Notes: a model not told the origin generated them from the letters alone. 64,000 nucleotides of DNA from Spodoptera frugiperda (GCF_023101765.2 NC_064212.1:12958001-13022000); one strand, 5' to 3'. Shown: positions 1 to 9,350, counted from the first letter of the stretch. Program-made: numbers and translations.

Positions 1-82
1 CGTTGTTTCACGTCGGTTTTCTTTGAGGCCGTGGCATCACTCCGGTAGAGCCGGGTCTCGTGCCGAAGCATAGCTCTCCCAC
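1..82 (-). mobile_element. Family E retroposon, head end, cut by window edge
   Basis: On the minus strand this begins GGGAGAGCTATGCTTCGGCA and continues through the segment containing GAGTGATGCCACGGCC and ACGTGAAACAACG, matching the head of the fuller family E copies at 8998-9222 and 10067-10359. The rest of the element lies beyond the window start. Family E is a dispersed non-coding retroposon of lepidopteran type; whether it is a SINE or the 3' end of a LINE cannot be decided here. Confidence 0.75.
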
Positions 83-282
83 TTAAAAACGTGTTAGAAG
101 TAAACCAGATGATTATGTAGGTATTGTGAAATTGTTATTTGTGTGATGTGTTAGTGTTGGTCATGATTGAAATAAATATTTCTTTCTTGTTTAGAATAAA
201 TCAGTTTTTGTTGAAATAATTATGAAATTTAAAAATCTATTTAATTAGAATGAGTCATAAAATGATACTCTCTAAAATTCAC

Positions 283-425
283 TGTATATGGCAAATGGTT
301 CACCCCTATTACATGGTATTTATAACACAAATGGTGAAAAGTGGATGTACCTTGTATAGAGGCATTACATGTCGTAATGTGTACCTCTGCCTACCCCTTC
401 GGGCATAAAAGTCTAGACGTTGCAG
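283..425 (+). mobile_element. SINE-1, 5'-truncated copy
   Basis: It holds the tail half of SINE-1: the CCTATTACATGGTATTTATA segment, ACAAATGGTGAAAAGTGGAT, the pair of GGCATTACATG/CGTAATG motifs and the terminal CTACCCCTTCGGGCATAAAA. The tRNA-like head is absent, so the copy is truncated by roughly half. Confidence 0.85.
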
Positions 426-630
426 TTGTAGCTAAAATTCACAGATGATTCATGAAGATTTTATGAAATTCTGTAAGTACTGCTATTCGTTCTGCCTATG
501 ACACATAATATCATACGTCATTCACCAGCATAAAGAATCTTGTTGATGACTTACAATACAAAAGTTTTATGCAAATTGTTATTGTGTATGCAAAACCTTT
601 TGAGAAGAGTACTAAAGTCAAAATTAACTC

Positions 631-803
631 GGAATAAATTTATTTTTTATTTTATTTTTATTTTATTTTTATTTTATTTTTATTTTATTTTTATTTTATT
701 TTTATTTTAGTTTTATTTTATTTTTATTTTATTTTTATTTTATTTTTATTTTATTTTTATTTTATTTTTATTTTATTTTTATTTTATTTTTATTTTATTT
801 TTA

Positions 804-834
<31 letters not shown>

Positions 835-932
835 TTTATTTTATTTTATTTTTATTTTATTTTTATTTTTATTTTTATTTTATTTTTATTTTATTTTTAT
901 TTTATTTTTATTTTATTTTTATTTTATTTTTT
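631..932 (+). repeat. T-rich 11-bp minisatellite (ATTTTATTTTT)n
   Basis: About 300 bp of tandem ATTTTATTTTT units, with one variant unit containing TTTTAG and a central zone with shortened or lengthened T runs. The array opens with GGAATAAATTTATTTTTTAT and closes into TTGATTTTTGAAATAAAAAT. The same opening occurs at 1462-1540 inside a LINE-A copy, so the array border, not just the unit, is shared between two loci. Confidence 0.95.
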
Positions 933-1273
933 GATTTTTGAAATAAAAATATATCGTCCTTTCTGCATTCCTCACCTTTTTTGCCGACCTTAATGTGGAA
1001 CGGATGACTATGGTGACCGTACCTGGAAAAAGAATTAAAACATTTTTAGCGAGACGAACTGAAGAAAAGATCGTTTTAAAAATACGTCTGTAACTGACTA
1101 CAAAAGTAGGAATTTTATGTTCGTCGAAATTTTACGATAATTTAGTATTGTGAGTGACAACATAATGACTTATTTACATACATTTAACTTGTATAAAAAA
1201 TAACTTATAACATGTTTCCATCAAAAGTCACTCTTATGCAGAGATCCAGTAGTAACTGTCATGTGTTTCGTAT
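933..1273. other. Unique AT-rich sequence, no gene seen
   Basis: No long ORF, no tRNA-like fold and no recognised repeat. There is only AT-rich unique sequence between the minisatellite and the next LINE-A copy. Confidence 0.6.
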
Positions 1274-1575
1274 GACGATCCTCCAAGCACCGTAAGTGCG
1301 GGACTGCGGACGGCGAAAAGCTCGCCGCCAGACCAGAACGTTTTTCAGACCCGTGCGTACGGCGTAACAAACGTTCCTCGCGGGCCTCAAACAGCCATCA
1401 GAACCACAGTTGTGACGCCCAGAAGGGCTGATGCCCGATCCGGAGCTGCGGACAACGTAACGGAATAAATTTATTTTTTATTTTATTTTTATTTTATTTT
1501 TATTTTATTTTTATTTTATTTTTAATAAATTTAAGCTACAGGTTACCGGAGCTCCGGCTCAAAGCAGGAGAACCA
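1274..1575 (+). mobile_element. LINE-A 3' UTR copy, interrupted by a minisatellite
   Basis: Positions 1274-1463 match the 3' UTR of the long LINE-A copy (57830-58030), including CACCGTAAGTGCGG, AGCTCGCCGCC, CAGCCATCAGA and GATCCGGAGCTGCGGAC. The match resumes at 1541 with GGTTACCGGAGCTCCGGCTC. Between them sits a ~77 bp T-rich minisatellite that is absent from the equivalent point of other copies (for example 36290-36340). The copy is 5'-truncated and has decayed after 1575. Confidence 0.85.
1464..1540 (+). repeat. Second T-rich minisatellite inside LINE-A
   Basis: AATAAATTTATTTTTTATTT followed by ATTTTATTTTT units and ending TTTTTAATAAATTTAAG. The start is identical to the array at 631. Both ends carry the palindromic core AATAAATTTA. 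It breaks the LINE-A 3' UTR between the CGTAAC and GTTACCGGAGC segments. Confidence 0.85.
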
Positions 1576-2837
1576 CATTTTTTGCAACCTAAGTAAACCC
1601 AAGTTATGAAGCAAACTTGCAACAATTTCAACTTTGACCCACTAAAATAGCAACATAAGCAAAAAACAAAATAAAAACATAGAGTTTCGCGTCCGTACCA
1701 CCACCGGGTTTAATTCATCGGTTATTGCTCGTATTTTCCGATATTATTTCCGGATATTTTCGGGTTTTTTCGTTCTATATCCTACTTCGGACGCTCGTAA
1801 AAACCGGGATGAGCCGAGTCCATCGATGCCACGGCCCGATATGAGAGATTCTCGCTACGGTTTTATGTTTGGCCCAAGATGTAAGAGAAACGAGGTGAAT
1901 AAATGAGATTTAGAACTGGATTACACCTTTCAGTATTTTATTTAGAAATGTTACAGTTTTTACTGCATCCGGCCCAATATCATATTAAGCAACTAAACAA
2001 CACCTTGAGCCCGTTATTTTCTGCCCACTGTAGATCTCCTCTACATAGGGTTTGCCCGCTTTATAACCTCCGCGTTCTAAAAGCGGATTGCAATTTAAAA
2101 CGTGCAAGTTTATCGGAAAGCGCTACTGCCCGATATTATTAAATGTGTACTCCATTATAATTATATATATTCAACTCTGCAGTCACCACAGTAATGAAGC
2201 TTCAATTTTCAAACCGCCATCTCTTATAACTCACGCCACCACCCATTTCGCAAGCTGAGTAATATTTCAAAATTTTTAAAGTTCACTCTGATGGGTGCAC
2301 GTGAGACGTTGATTGAAAGTTATATATTTCGGAATTTAATCTGCAACATGTTTACGTTGCCAATAAATTGCACGTTACACGTTGCACGTTGCAAGGCAAG
2401 CCATGTTCTGATATTGGCGTTAGATAATATTATATGTAGCTTGATGTATGGGGACGCGAAGTGTAGAAGGTTTCACGTTTTCTGCACGGTTGTGTATACA
2501 GTCAATTTTGTATTCTATGTAACGGTCATTTGATTTATAATGGTTTGGCTGTCATTGTGTTATTAGTTTCAGTACTTATTTTCAGAGAGTCGAAGTCGTA
2601 TGTACTTGGTGTATATTAACAAGCTCATGGAAATGGGACTTTTAGGTTTCTGAGTAAATCTTCTTTTGCAAAAACTTATTTAATCTCCACTCTTGTCCGG
2701 TAGGTTAGGATTACAGGTAAAGAGGTTCAGGTTTATCAGACATCACTTCTGCCTATTTTTGTCAATTGTGTGTTGTCTCTTAACCGGTTGTTACCGTATC
2801 CATGAGAAAAGTAATGGCAACAAAATATTATTACTAT
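1576..2837. other. Unique sequence, no supported gene
   Basis: Two chance-level ORFs (1903-2142 and 2291-2533, +) have no recognisable domain, signal peptide or splice context. Positions 1680-1860 are more GC-rich than the surroundings and rich in TTCCGGATA/CGG motifs. A short tandem of ACGTTGC/ACGTTAC units lies at about 2366-2393. I see no repeat family I know. Confidence 0.5.
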
Positions 2838-2931
2838 TTGACGAGGAAATTGACTAGCTTCAAGCCATGCTAGAGGCTCACATCCATGAGGAAAATTCTA
2901 CTAATTTAGTATGTCTCACGAAAGTTACAAT
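2838..2931 (+). mobile_element. Family G MITE fragment
   Basis: It contains the central TGACTAGCTTCAAGCCATGC and TAGAGGCTCA blocks and one terminus, ATTTAGTATGTCTCACGAAA. The opposite terminus is missing. The central block is in reverse complement relative to the copy at 8854-8990, which fits a foldback element with interchangeable halves. Confidence 0.65.
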
Positions 2932-3196
2932 ACAAAAAGTATTCTAAACTGAGTTTCTATCTCCTTGTTTATATCATACACCATACTATTTTACAACGTC
3001 TACCAGAACCACACAGAAGTCATTTGTTGCAAACTGTCTGCCACCAGATGGCCACGTACGGGTTTGATAGGGACTGTCCCTGGAGGAAACTCAGGATGCT
3101 TGACTTCTTCATAGTTTGAACTAAGTTGCGTATAGACGGGGAATATGATAGGATTTAGTTTTAATAGAATTAAATTGTAATATAGATTGTGTTGTT

Positions 3197-3239
3197 GACT
3201 GCCTCGTTGATAGAGTAGTCGCAGTAGTCGCAAGTCGCA
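3197..3239 (+). mobile_element. SINE-1 head, left part of a split copy
   Basis: GACTGCCTCGTTGATAGAGT is the tRNA-like start of SINE-1 (A-box region). The SINE is interrupted at 3239 by LINE-A and its next bases resume at 3867 with GTGCGACTGCCGGACAAGTG. The last 14 bases, 3226-3239, are the left copy of the target duplication. Confidence 0.8.
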
Positions 3240-3866
3240 GTTTCGGTAGGTTCCTGTTCCTTATTGGGCTACGCCCGGGTGTCATCACTGTGAGGACCTA
3301 CGGAGGACACGGTAGAACATACGGTGGCGGTGTGCAATCGATGCCACTGCGTGGGCAGAGCAGAAGTCCTCAGGGATGTGGTCGGCGACGGCGACCTCTG
3401 CCCGGCACTGGTTCAGGATGGTGCGGAGGATGACTGGGATGACGTTCCTCTTTTGCGAAGCAGTCATGCTAGCTAAATTAGGAGGCGGGGCGCGTGACTA
3501 GAACAAACCTCACGCCCCAGCCGTCGCGAGATCCTCTACATACACTCCGGGCGTAGGGGATCGCGAGATTTAAGCCATTGTGTTGCGGACGGCGAGCGCT
3601 CGCCGCCCGAACAGATCCAGACCCTAATGCGGCGCGTCGCGTTGCCGCGCGCGCCTAAAGAGTTCAGTTTTCAGATGGGGCCCAGCAATTATGATGCCTG
3701 ATCCGGAGCTGCGGACTACCTCAAAATTTTTTTACCGGAGCTCCGGGTCAAAAGTTATCCTAGAAGGAACGGGGTGGTTTTTAGTCAGTAAGAGTCTGAC
3801 ACTCCGTTCTCGCCTTGCCCAAGGCGGGAGAAGTCATTGGCGGCCACTCAAAAAAAAAAAAAAAAA
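3240..3866 (+). mobile_element. LINE-A 5'-truncated copy with A tail, inserted in SINE-1
   Basis: It starts in the coding region of the C-terminal zinc knuckle (TTTCGGTAGGTTCCTGTTCC corresponds to 57502-57521), passes the stop region, the 3' UTR and the GTGGTTTTTAGTCAGTAAGA block, and ends in a 16-A tail. Flanks are AGTCGCAAGTCGCA at 3226-3239 and 3866-3879, a 14-bp target duplication. The coding part is frameshifted and has in-frame stops, so it is a dead remnant. Confidence 0.93.
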
Positions 3867-3900
3867 GTCGCAAGTCGCACGTGCGACTGCCGGACAAGTG
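3867..3900 (+). mobile_element. SINE-1 head, right part of the split copy
   Basis: GTCGCAAGTCGCA is the right target duplication. GTGCGACTGCCGGACAAGTG then continues the SINE-1 head toward where its B box would be. The SINE is lost after about 3900. Confidence 0.75.
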
Positions 3901-3975
3901 ATTTCATTTCATATTAATATATAATTTCTATATCGATGGAAACTATATATGGCACCAGACTCGTCTCATAATGCT

Positions 3976-4112
3976 TTTTTTTGGGGGGGGGGGGGGGTAA
4001 AATCATCCGATGACATTTCCCACGAGGCGAGAGGGAGTGTTAGACTCTTACTGTCTAAAAACCCACCCCGTTCCTACTCCTGGGTCCGGTAACCTGTTTG
4101 GCAGTATACATC
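3976..4112 (-). mobile_element. LINE-A tail copy with C-run before A tail
   Basis: The reverse complement of the LINE-A terminal block is clear: TCTTACTGTCTAAAAACCCA at about 4045-4065. The element end is an uninterrupted G15 run at 3983-3997 (C15 on the element strand), preceded by T8 (the A tail). It is 5'-truncated near the CCGGTAACC motif. Confidence 0.85.
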
Positions 4113-4737
4113 TCCCACTCGGAACTCATTACTTGGGACTTTAATAGAACTAAGTAATGAGCTCTTTAATTGTTATACTCCATAGAGGATTAAAAGGCGC
4201 TAAGTTAACTTAACTGTATAAATCATTATGTTTCCCTTTCCCAAAACCAAAAGTGTTTAGCAAGTTACAAGGAAGTAATCGGCAAACATCAATACCTATT
4301 GAACCTATTACAAAAATAACTGCGAAACAAACTAGCCAGTTAGCTACTCCATTTGTATACTATCTTTACATCTAGTTGTGTCTATAATAATATGTTAATT
4401 TTGCTCTAAAGGAAGTGGGACAATGGTAGTGACAAACGTTTTGACAAAATGACATCACCTGTGGTCATAGGTATGTTTTAAAAACAATCTAAGTGTCAGT
4501 CGACCTTGTTGAGGTTCCGTATCTATATAAAAGTTTATCTTTGATCTGTCTGTGGTTAGGAATTGGGTAGTTGGTTCAGTTAAAAATAAACTATTGCGAC
4601 TTTTTAATACAATAAAATTATTTGAAATTAATCACACTTTCATTCATTGATTTAATGATCTACTTAATTTTAAAATGTTGCTGGTTAATTTTTAAAAAGA
4701 TACACTTACTATATTTGAATTTATAAATTATATTTTA
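4113..4737. other. Unique AT-rich sequence
   Basis: No ORF above chance, no known repeat and no RNA-like fold noticed in these ~620 bases. Confidence 0.5.
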
Positions 4738-4740
4738 CCA

Positions 4741-4883
4741 TGTTGCGGTGTCTAGGTGAAAAGCTGCTCGTGTGGCGGGTTCTATTCCCGCATCTATAGA
4801 ATAACTTTTTGTCCGGTCAGGTGGCTGGGTGTCATGTGTTTATGAACGCACCCACGATAAAGAAGAAACATAGGATTACTTCG
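4741..4883 (+). mobile_element. SINE-2, diverged copy
   Basis: A B-box-like GGGTTCTATTCCCGC lies at about 4777-4791, followed by the shared tail motifs GGGTGTCATGTGTTTATGAA, CGCACCCACGA and an eroded GAAGAAACATAGGATTA. It matches the order of motifs in the better copies at 16111-16283 and 33201-33400. Confidence 0.65.
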
Positions 4884-6081
4884 TTGCTGTTTAAATAAAA
4901 AAGTGATGATTTATATATAGTTTTCGATCTACTATTATAATCGACACCCGCTCTATAAGTATGTATTGCCAGATACACGAAATGGTTTTTATTGCATTTT
5001 TAGCTTAACCTGTATCTATCCAATAAAAAAATATCAAAAAAATTGTAATTTTAAACATGGTTTTTTCAGACCATAAGTATTTATCTGAATTACTAGGAAA
5101 TAAATACAACGTACCTATTAAGTTCCAGTTAAATAGTAGTACGCGGGGGGATCGAGACGCGGGGTGCGGGCATTGCCGCTCGCCAGTTCTTGTAACAGCG
5201 AGCGGCACGCGCGAGCTGCGTTATATTTTATTAATATAGTGAACGCTATAAATTCTTGCTCGTTAAAGCAAAATGCAATTAAAAGGCGACAGAATCTCAC
5301 CATGTCACCACCAAATCAATTTATTCGTCACCTAGACAAGGTAAGTCCTAATGATAATTATTATGGAATTTTAGCCATTCCCGGTGCATAAGTGTGTATC
5401 TACGTAGTTACACATTTATACACTGGATTCAATTTTAATTGTAAAATGTATCGCACTTAACTACACATGGATATCGCGTAAAATATTCGAATTGAAAAAG
5501 TGTGGATGTGGCAGTTAGAGTATTTTGATACATTCTAAGACCGGAGTAAAATTATCTATGTGTTATAAAACAAAACCATAAACCTTTACAAACAAAATTT
5601 CCAAGTAAACATAAACTGTACTTAATTTTAAATTCAGTTACCAAATTTCAAACCATAAATCCTTAAAATGAAAAGATATGATTTATAATTTTTGCAATCT
5701 TAAATTCGCTCTCCTGTAAAATTTAACTTTCTCCGTTCTGTAAAGGCGTGAAAATATATGAATGTATTATATATGTATGTGTATCTATGAAGTATTTTCC
5801 TCATTAACCCGTGAGACAATACTGGCGTTAGATTAGTTAAATGTTTTATACGTGGCTGGACTTTGGTACCCATCATTAAGCATGAGACTGTTATGGGGTC
5901 AGATCGACCCGACGTTCATTATGCATCGTCACATTTTAGGGGCAGTTTCATTAATGGGGGTAATGGGGATCCAGCTATAGTTTGTGGATATGGGCTGTGC
6001 TAAAAGGGGTTGACTTGGCTGGTGAATGATTCTTGACTAATACTGACTTTGGTGACTCTAGGTCATTTGTACCAAGATCAG
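4884..6081. other. Mostly unique; contains GC-rich patch and candidate exon
   Basis: Positions 5140-5225 are a local CpG-rich island in AT-rich surroundings. A TATAAA lies at 5248-5253, and a small candidate coding exon follows at 5302-5340 (separate entry). Overlapping short ORFs here are explained by the GC patch. From 5400 to 6080 I see no further gene or known repeat. Confidence 0.45.
5302..5340 (+). CDS. Candidate first coding exon (13 codons)
   Basis: ATG in the context CTCACCATGTCACC opens a 13-codon frame, MSPPNQFIRHLDK, that ends exactly at AAG|GTAAGTCC, a near-perfect donor site (GT at 5341). A CpG-rich stretch and a TATAAA at 5248 lie upstream, so it could be the 5' end of a gene whose next exon is distant. 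Against this, an upstream ATG at 5272 opens an overlapping 20-codon frame, and no partner exon with a compatible phase-0 acceptor and convincing protein was found. I do not recognise the peptide. This may be coincidence. Confidence 0.28.
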
Positions 6082-6259
6082 GTTGATTGGCCGATCGGCC
6101 AAGCTAGGCGATCGACTGTAGCACTACGTGTTATGGGTTCTATTCCCGTCTGTAACAATTCTTTGTGTAAGTCACATGTAGTATTATAAAATGATGTGTT
6201 TCTAAATGTACCCATGATACAAGAGAAAATCATAGAACAAAGCATTCTTTAAAAAAAAA
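6082..6259 (+). mobile_element. SINE-2, diverged copy
   Basis: A head with a B-box-like GGGTTCTATTCCCGTC is followed by CTTTGTGTAAGTCACATGTA and the tail motif ACCCATGATACAAGAGAAAA, then an A-rich end. The order of motifs matches SINE-2, but similarity in the first 50 bases is low. Confidence 0.6.
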
Positions 6260-6611
6260 CACTGATCATGTTGTAAATAGTCATAATAACATATTTTTCA
6301 TGCAAAAATATATAAAAGTAACTTATAAATAAATAAATAACCCTTTCTACATACACACACCGAAGCAATATCGTAACAGTCTCGCTCAGGCATGAATCCA
6401 GCCAATGATTTATAGGTAATTTCCTTACAATCGGCGTGAACTCATGCGCAAATACCCAACCTTCGTCACCGCTCGGTTGAATGGCTAATTGGTTAATTTA
6501 ACTTAGTTTTCTAAGTGTCGTTAATTATACATATAAGCTACATTTTAGAGAAGAGAGTTGTGATATTGTGTAAACAAGAGTGGTTCTCATAATAACTAGA
6601 GAGGAGTCTGT
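6260..6611. other. Unique AT-rich sequence
   Basis: Nothing recognised: no ORF of note and no repeat family apart from short A/T runs. Confidence 0.5.
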
Positions 6612-6731
6612 TTTTAAAGGGAAAAAATCAGTAAATGACTTCTCCCGCCGGAGAGGCGAAAGCGAGTATCAAACTCTTACTGACTAACAACTACCCCGTT
6701 TCGATCCCATCTCGGTAACCCGCTAGACAGT
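6612..6731 (-). mobile_element. LINE-A tail copy
   Basis: Reverse complement of the LINE-A end: AAATGACTTCTCCCGCCGGA, TCTTACTGACTAACAACTAC and CTCGGTAACCCGCTAGACAG. Only the terminal ~115 bases of the element remain. Confidence 0.85.
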
Positions 6732-7214
6732 TCTTCAACTGCATGAATACTGTCTTGGATGAGTTTAGGAATAATGTTAATATAAAAGTCAATGCTGGTT
6801 CGGGTCTCTCTTTATATGTTTCTTCCAAGCTAAACTAATTAAAGAATGTAATATTATTCTGCTTATCCAGGAATTGTACCATCTCCAATTTTACTACAGA
6901 CACCATAATCCAACCAGAATCAAACACTATAAAAATGCCCATTTTCGCCAACAATACCAGGATTCCCATGATAATCAAAGTGTAGGCAATATTAAGGCCA
7001 CGCCCGCACTCTCGCGACCATCCTTAGATGACACGATATTTATTTAATAGCCGCATTTTGCTTTAATAAGCCGATAAACCAAGCTCAAGGTGACGAAAAA
7101 TGGCATCATTAAACTCGAAAATTTTCACTGTGGGATGTAATCTAGGGAAGATGTGTCAGCAGTTTTGTAGAAAGAGATTTTTTGGTATTATGGTGAATGT
7201 TCAGTTAATAGTAA
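6732..7214. other. Unique sequence
   Basis: No recognised repeat or gene. A short ORF (7100-7291, +) overlaps a family K fragment and a family J repeat and is not credible as a gene. Confidence 0.45.
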
Positions 7215-7260
7215 TTCTTTTAAGGAACAGAGAGTTAAGTTTCCTAAGAAAAGGAAGTAG
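7215..7260 (+). repeat. Family K fragment
   Basis: TTTTAAGGAACAGAGAGTTA and TCCTAAGAAAAGGAAG resemble the leading edge of the family K copy at 12568-12605 (TTTTAAGGAACAGTGACTAA and TCTAAGAAAAGGAGG). The rest of family K is absent. Confidence 0.4.
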
Positions 7261-7292
7261 CATACAAGGTAACTACCTACTGATTTTATAAA

Positions 7293-7456
7293 TGCGACAG
7301 TTTGTATGTTTATTTGTTACTCCTTTACGTCAAAACACCTGAAGGGATGGAGATGAGATTTATAACAGAAGTAGATTATAGTCTAGAATAACACAAAGGC
7401 ATTTTTCATCCCATGGAAACGCAGGCGAAGCCACTGACATCAGCTAGTAATTTATA
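7293..7456 (+). repeat. Family J degenerate interspersed repeat
   Basis: TTTGTATGTTTATTTGTTAC, GAGATGAGATTTATAACAGA, TCCCATGGAAACGCAGGCGA and the end GCTAGTAATTTATAA follow the order of a common lepidopteran non-coding repeat, perhaps of Helitron type. Related motifs recur at 33555-33725. There is no coding capacity. Confidence 0.5.
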
Positions 7457-7505
7457 AAGACCTAAAAATTCACTTCAATATTGGATCCCATATTAAAACT
7501 CCCTC

Positions 7506-7808
7506 TTAGATCATTGTTTTTTCAATACAGTCACTTAAGGGGCTCAGGTGCGTTTCAACACCCTTCACTTTTCCCCTAACGAGTCGCGTAAAGCCTCTAT
7601 TAGCAGTAACAATATTCCAACACGTTTTTGCTTGTGGCAACCCTACTTCATCGGGAAGGATTACGTCGCCTTGCCATAAGGGACTTTTGAAAATAGACTT
7701 GTTTATTTTAAAGACTGTAATGTCTGATACTTCCAATGATAAAGATGCTAAATATAAGATGGAGTAATTTATAATGGAAATGGTGGAACTGATAATGGTC
7801 GTGGTCAA
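7506..7808 (-). other. Open frame of 100 codons, not recognised
   Basis: The minus-strand frame is open for 100 codons, and its C-terminal half (from about residue 45) is less AT-biased than neighbouring sequence. I do not recognise a domain. There is no obvious promoter, and the N-terminal part is Ile/Ser-rich and looks like translated AT-rich DNA. It could be a remnant of a repeat, a distant exon, or chance. Confidence 0.15.
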
Positions 7809-7929
7809 GAGTCATTTAAAAAAATTGCTAAATACCGTAACTAAAAATGTAATGTAACGACAGTTATTAAAACATTGTTGAGGGTATTCTCCGCCATAAT
7901 TATATCGACTAGAATGGCGATATATTAAA

Positions 7930-8032
7930 ATTGAAAGTATCCTTAACCGACAAGCACGCCAGAAAAGACTGATGACAGTTGATGAAGCAAAAGAGGTATG
8001 TATGGTTCTTGGTAATTAGCGTTCCATATTAA
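7930..8032 (+). mobile_element. Family H LINE, coding-end remnant
   Basis: CTGATGACAGTTGATGAAGC and GGTAATTAGCGTTCCAT match the C-terminal coding end of the copy at 55366-55470. Translated, the frame gives a MTVDEAKEV...GN(stop)RSI pattern where the other copy has NWRSI, so a Trp codon has become a stop. This is a dead LINE remnant. Confidence 0.6.
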
Positions 8033-8322
8033 TTTAATAAATATATTTATTTTATAAAAAGGTACGTGGTATCACTTATAAACTAGAGTAAATCTCTGCC
8101 TTCCCCATAGAAGACTGGTTCGACGTAACGTGTGTAATCGTATAAATATATTGAATTTATTCTGTCTCCCGTTTTGTCTTACACCACTATCAGTAAAATT
8201 TTCATGAGTTTCATCGCCTACACTTTTTCTTTTAAGTTCCTTGTAAACCATTGCTCATCATGCTTTAAGTAGGGCTGTCAACGAACTTTGCAAATAGATT
8301 TTGACGGTTGCCCTAGTTTTTT
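8033..8322. other. Unique sequence
   Basis: No gene or repeat recognised. The block ends at the family G terminus. Confidence 0.45.
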
Positions 8323-8492
8323 TTATAATAGCTATTGTGAGACATACTAAAATAACTAAAAAATCACAGTTTCCTCACGTAAATATTGAGAAAAGCTCTA
8401 TGAGTTTCAAGTTAAAGTGGGACTCATCCTCATGAGCAGCGTGTGTGGACACGACGACGTTGCGGAATCTACTTATGATAGTAATTATTATA
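8323..8492 (+). mobile_element. Family G MITE
   Basis: The left end ATAATAGCTATTGTGAGACA continues into TACTAAAATAAC and TTTCCTCACGTAAATATTGA. The centre has GGACTCATCCTCATGAGCAG. The right end, CTTATGATAGTAATTATTAT, is a diverged inverse of the left. It is non-coding, about 170 bp, and in the size class of a MITE. Confidence 0.65.
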
Positions 8493-8509
8493 CAAATAAA
8501 GTAACCAGT

Positions 8510-8791
8510 TTATTGATATGATATTATAGTCAAATCATGCCTGTCTATTATGTAGATAGCAATTTTTTTAAAGTACCCTTGTAAAATACTTGTACCATAT
8601 TTAACGGACATTTTTGAAGCATTGCGTACAAGTAGCAGCCCTACACCGTTATTCTTTGTACGCAGCACTAAGATATCGTTGGAAGTAATCTTCCAGAAAG
8701 GCTTTACGTCTGAGTGACACACTTCTCGGTTGTGGCCATAACATAAGACATCGCCTCTTACATTATTGATCTTATTTATAGACCCTTCCAC
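8510..8791 (-). other. Open frame of 93 codons between family G ends
   Basis: The minus-strand frame is open for 93 codons, and the middle (about residues 20-70) has balanced codon usage unlike AT-rich noise. I do not recognise it. It lies between a family G copy (8323-8492) and a family G half (8854-8990), so it might be cargo or internal sequence of a longer, partly decayed element. Coding status is unproven. Confidence 0.2.
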
Positions 8792-8853
8792 CGTGATGTT
8801 TTATATAAACATACTGGTGTTGCAAAGAAAGAAAATTTACAATTAAATTTATT

Positions 8854-8990
8854 CGTGTGTCGCAGAATGCTGCTCATGAAAATGAGCCTCTAGCATAGCT
8901 TGGAACTAGTCGAGTTCCTCGTCAAACAGTTACGTGAGTAAGCCGATAACATAATTATTTATTTAGTATGTCTGACGAAAGTTATTAACT
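8854..8990 (+). mobile_element. Family G MITE, right half
   Basis: TGTGTCGCAGAATGCTGCTC, AACTAGTCGAGTTCCTCGTC, GTTACGTGAGTAAGCCGATA and the terminus TTTAGTATGTCTGACGAAAG are all family G blocks. The left terminus is missing, unless the left end at 8323 belongs to the same element. Confidence 0.7.
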
Positions 8991-8997
8991 TAAGTTT

Positions 8998-9222
8998 GGG
9001 AGAGCCATGCTATGGCACCATTGGGCCGGCTCGACTGGAGTGATACCACGGCCTTGCAGAAAATTGACGTGAAACAACGCTTGTGTTGTGTGAGTGAGGT
9101 TAGCGGAAACCCAATCACCCTCTTCCTAATCCTCGATTCCCCAACCACCCTTAAATTCTTAACAACCAAAAGGCCGACAACGCACTTGTAATGCCTGTCG
9201 CTTATTTTAAGTGTTCATAAAA
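8998..9222 (+). mobile_element. Family E retroposon, 3'-truncated
   Basis: It begins GGGAGAGCCATGCTATGGCA and runs through CTCGACTGGAGTGATACCAC, GTGTGAGTGAGGTTAGCGGA, CCCTTAAATTC and GGCCGACAACGCACTTGTAA. It stops before the CCATGGGCGG...CATCAGGTGAT tail. It directly abuts the family G half upstream. Confidence 0.85.
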
Positions 9223-9321
9223 ATTTAGAAGAGTTTGATAAAAACGAGTATTAAAATTATTATGTAAGTAAGTTATAAAAAATTCCAACATTTTCAACAT
9301 TATCCTAAGTTGTCATTCGGT

Positions 9322-9349
9322 CACCCGGGTGGAAACCCGGCTTTCAGTG
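9322..9349. repeat. GC hairpin at edge of hexamer tract
   Basis: CCGGGT (9325-9330), loop GGAA, ACCCGG (9335-9340) form a perfect 6-bp stem, with CAC/GTG further out. It immediately precedes the GAAAGA tract. Role unknown. Confidence 0.6.
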
Positions 9350-9350
9350 A

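Noticed and set aside
631..932. CRISPR-like or centromeric satellite array
   Set aside because: The units are 11-bp T-rich tandem repeats without spacers, and the array is only 300 bp.
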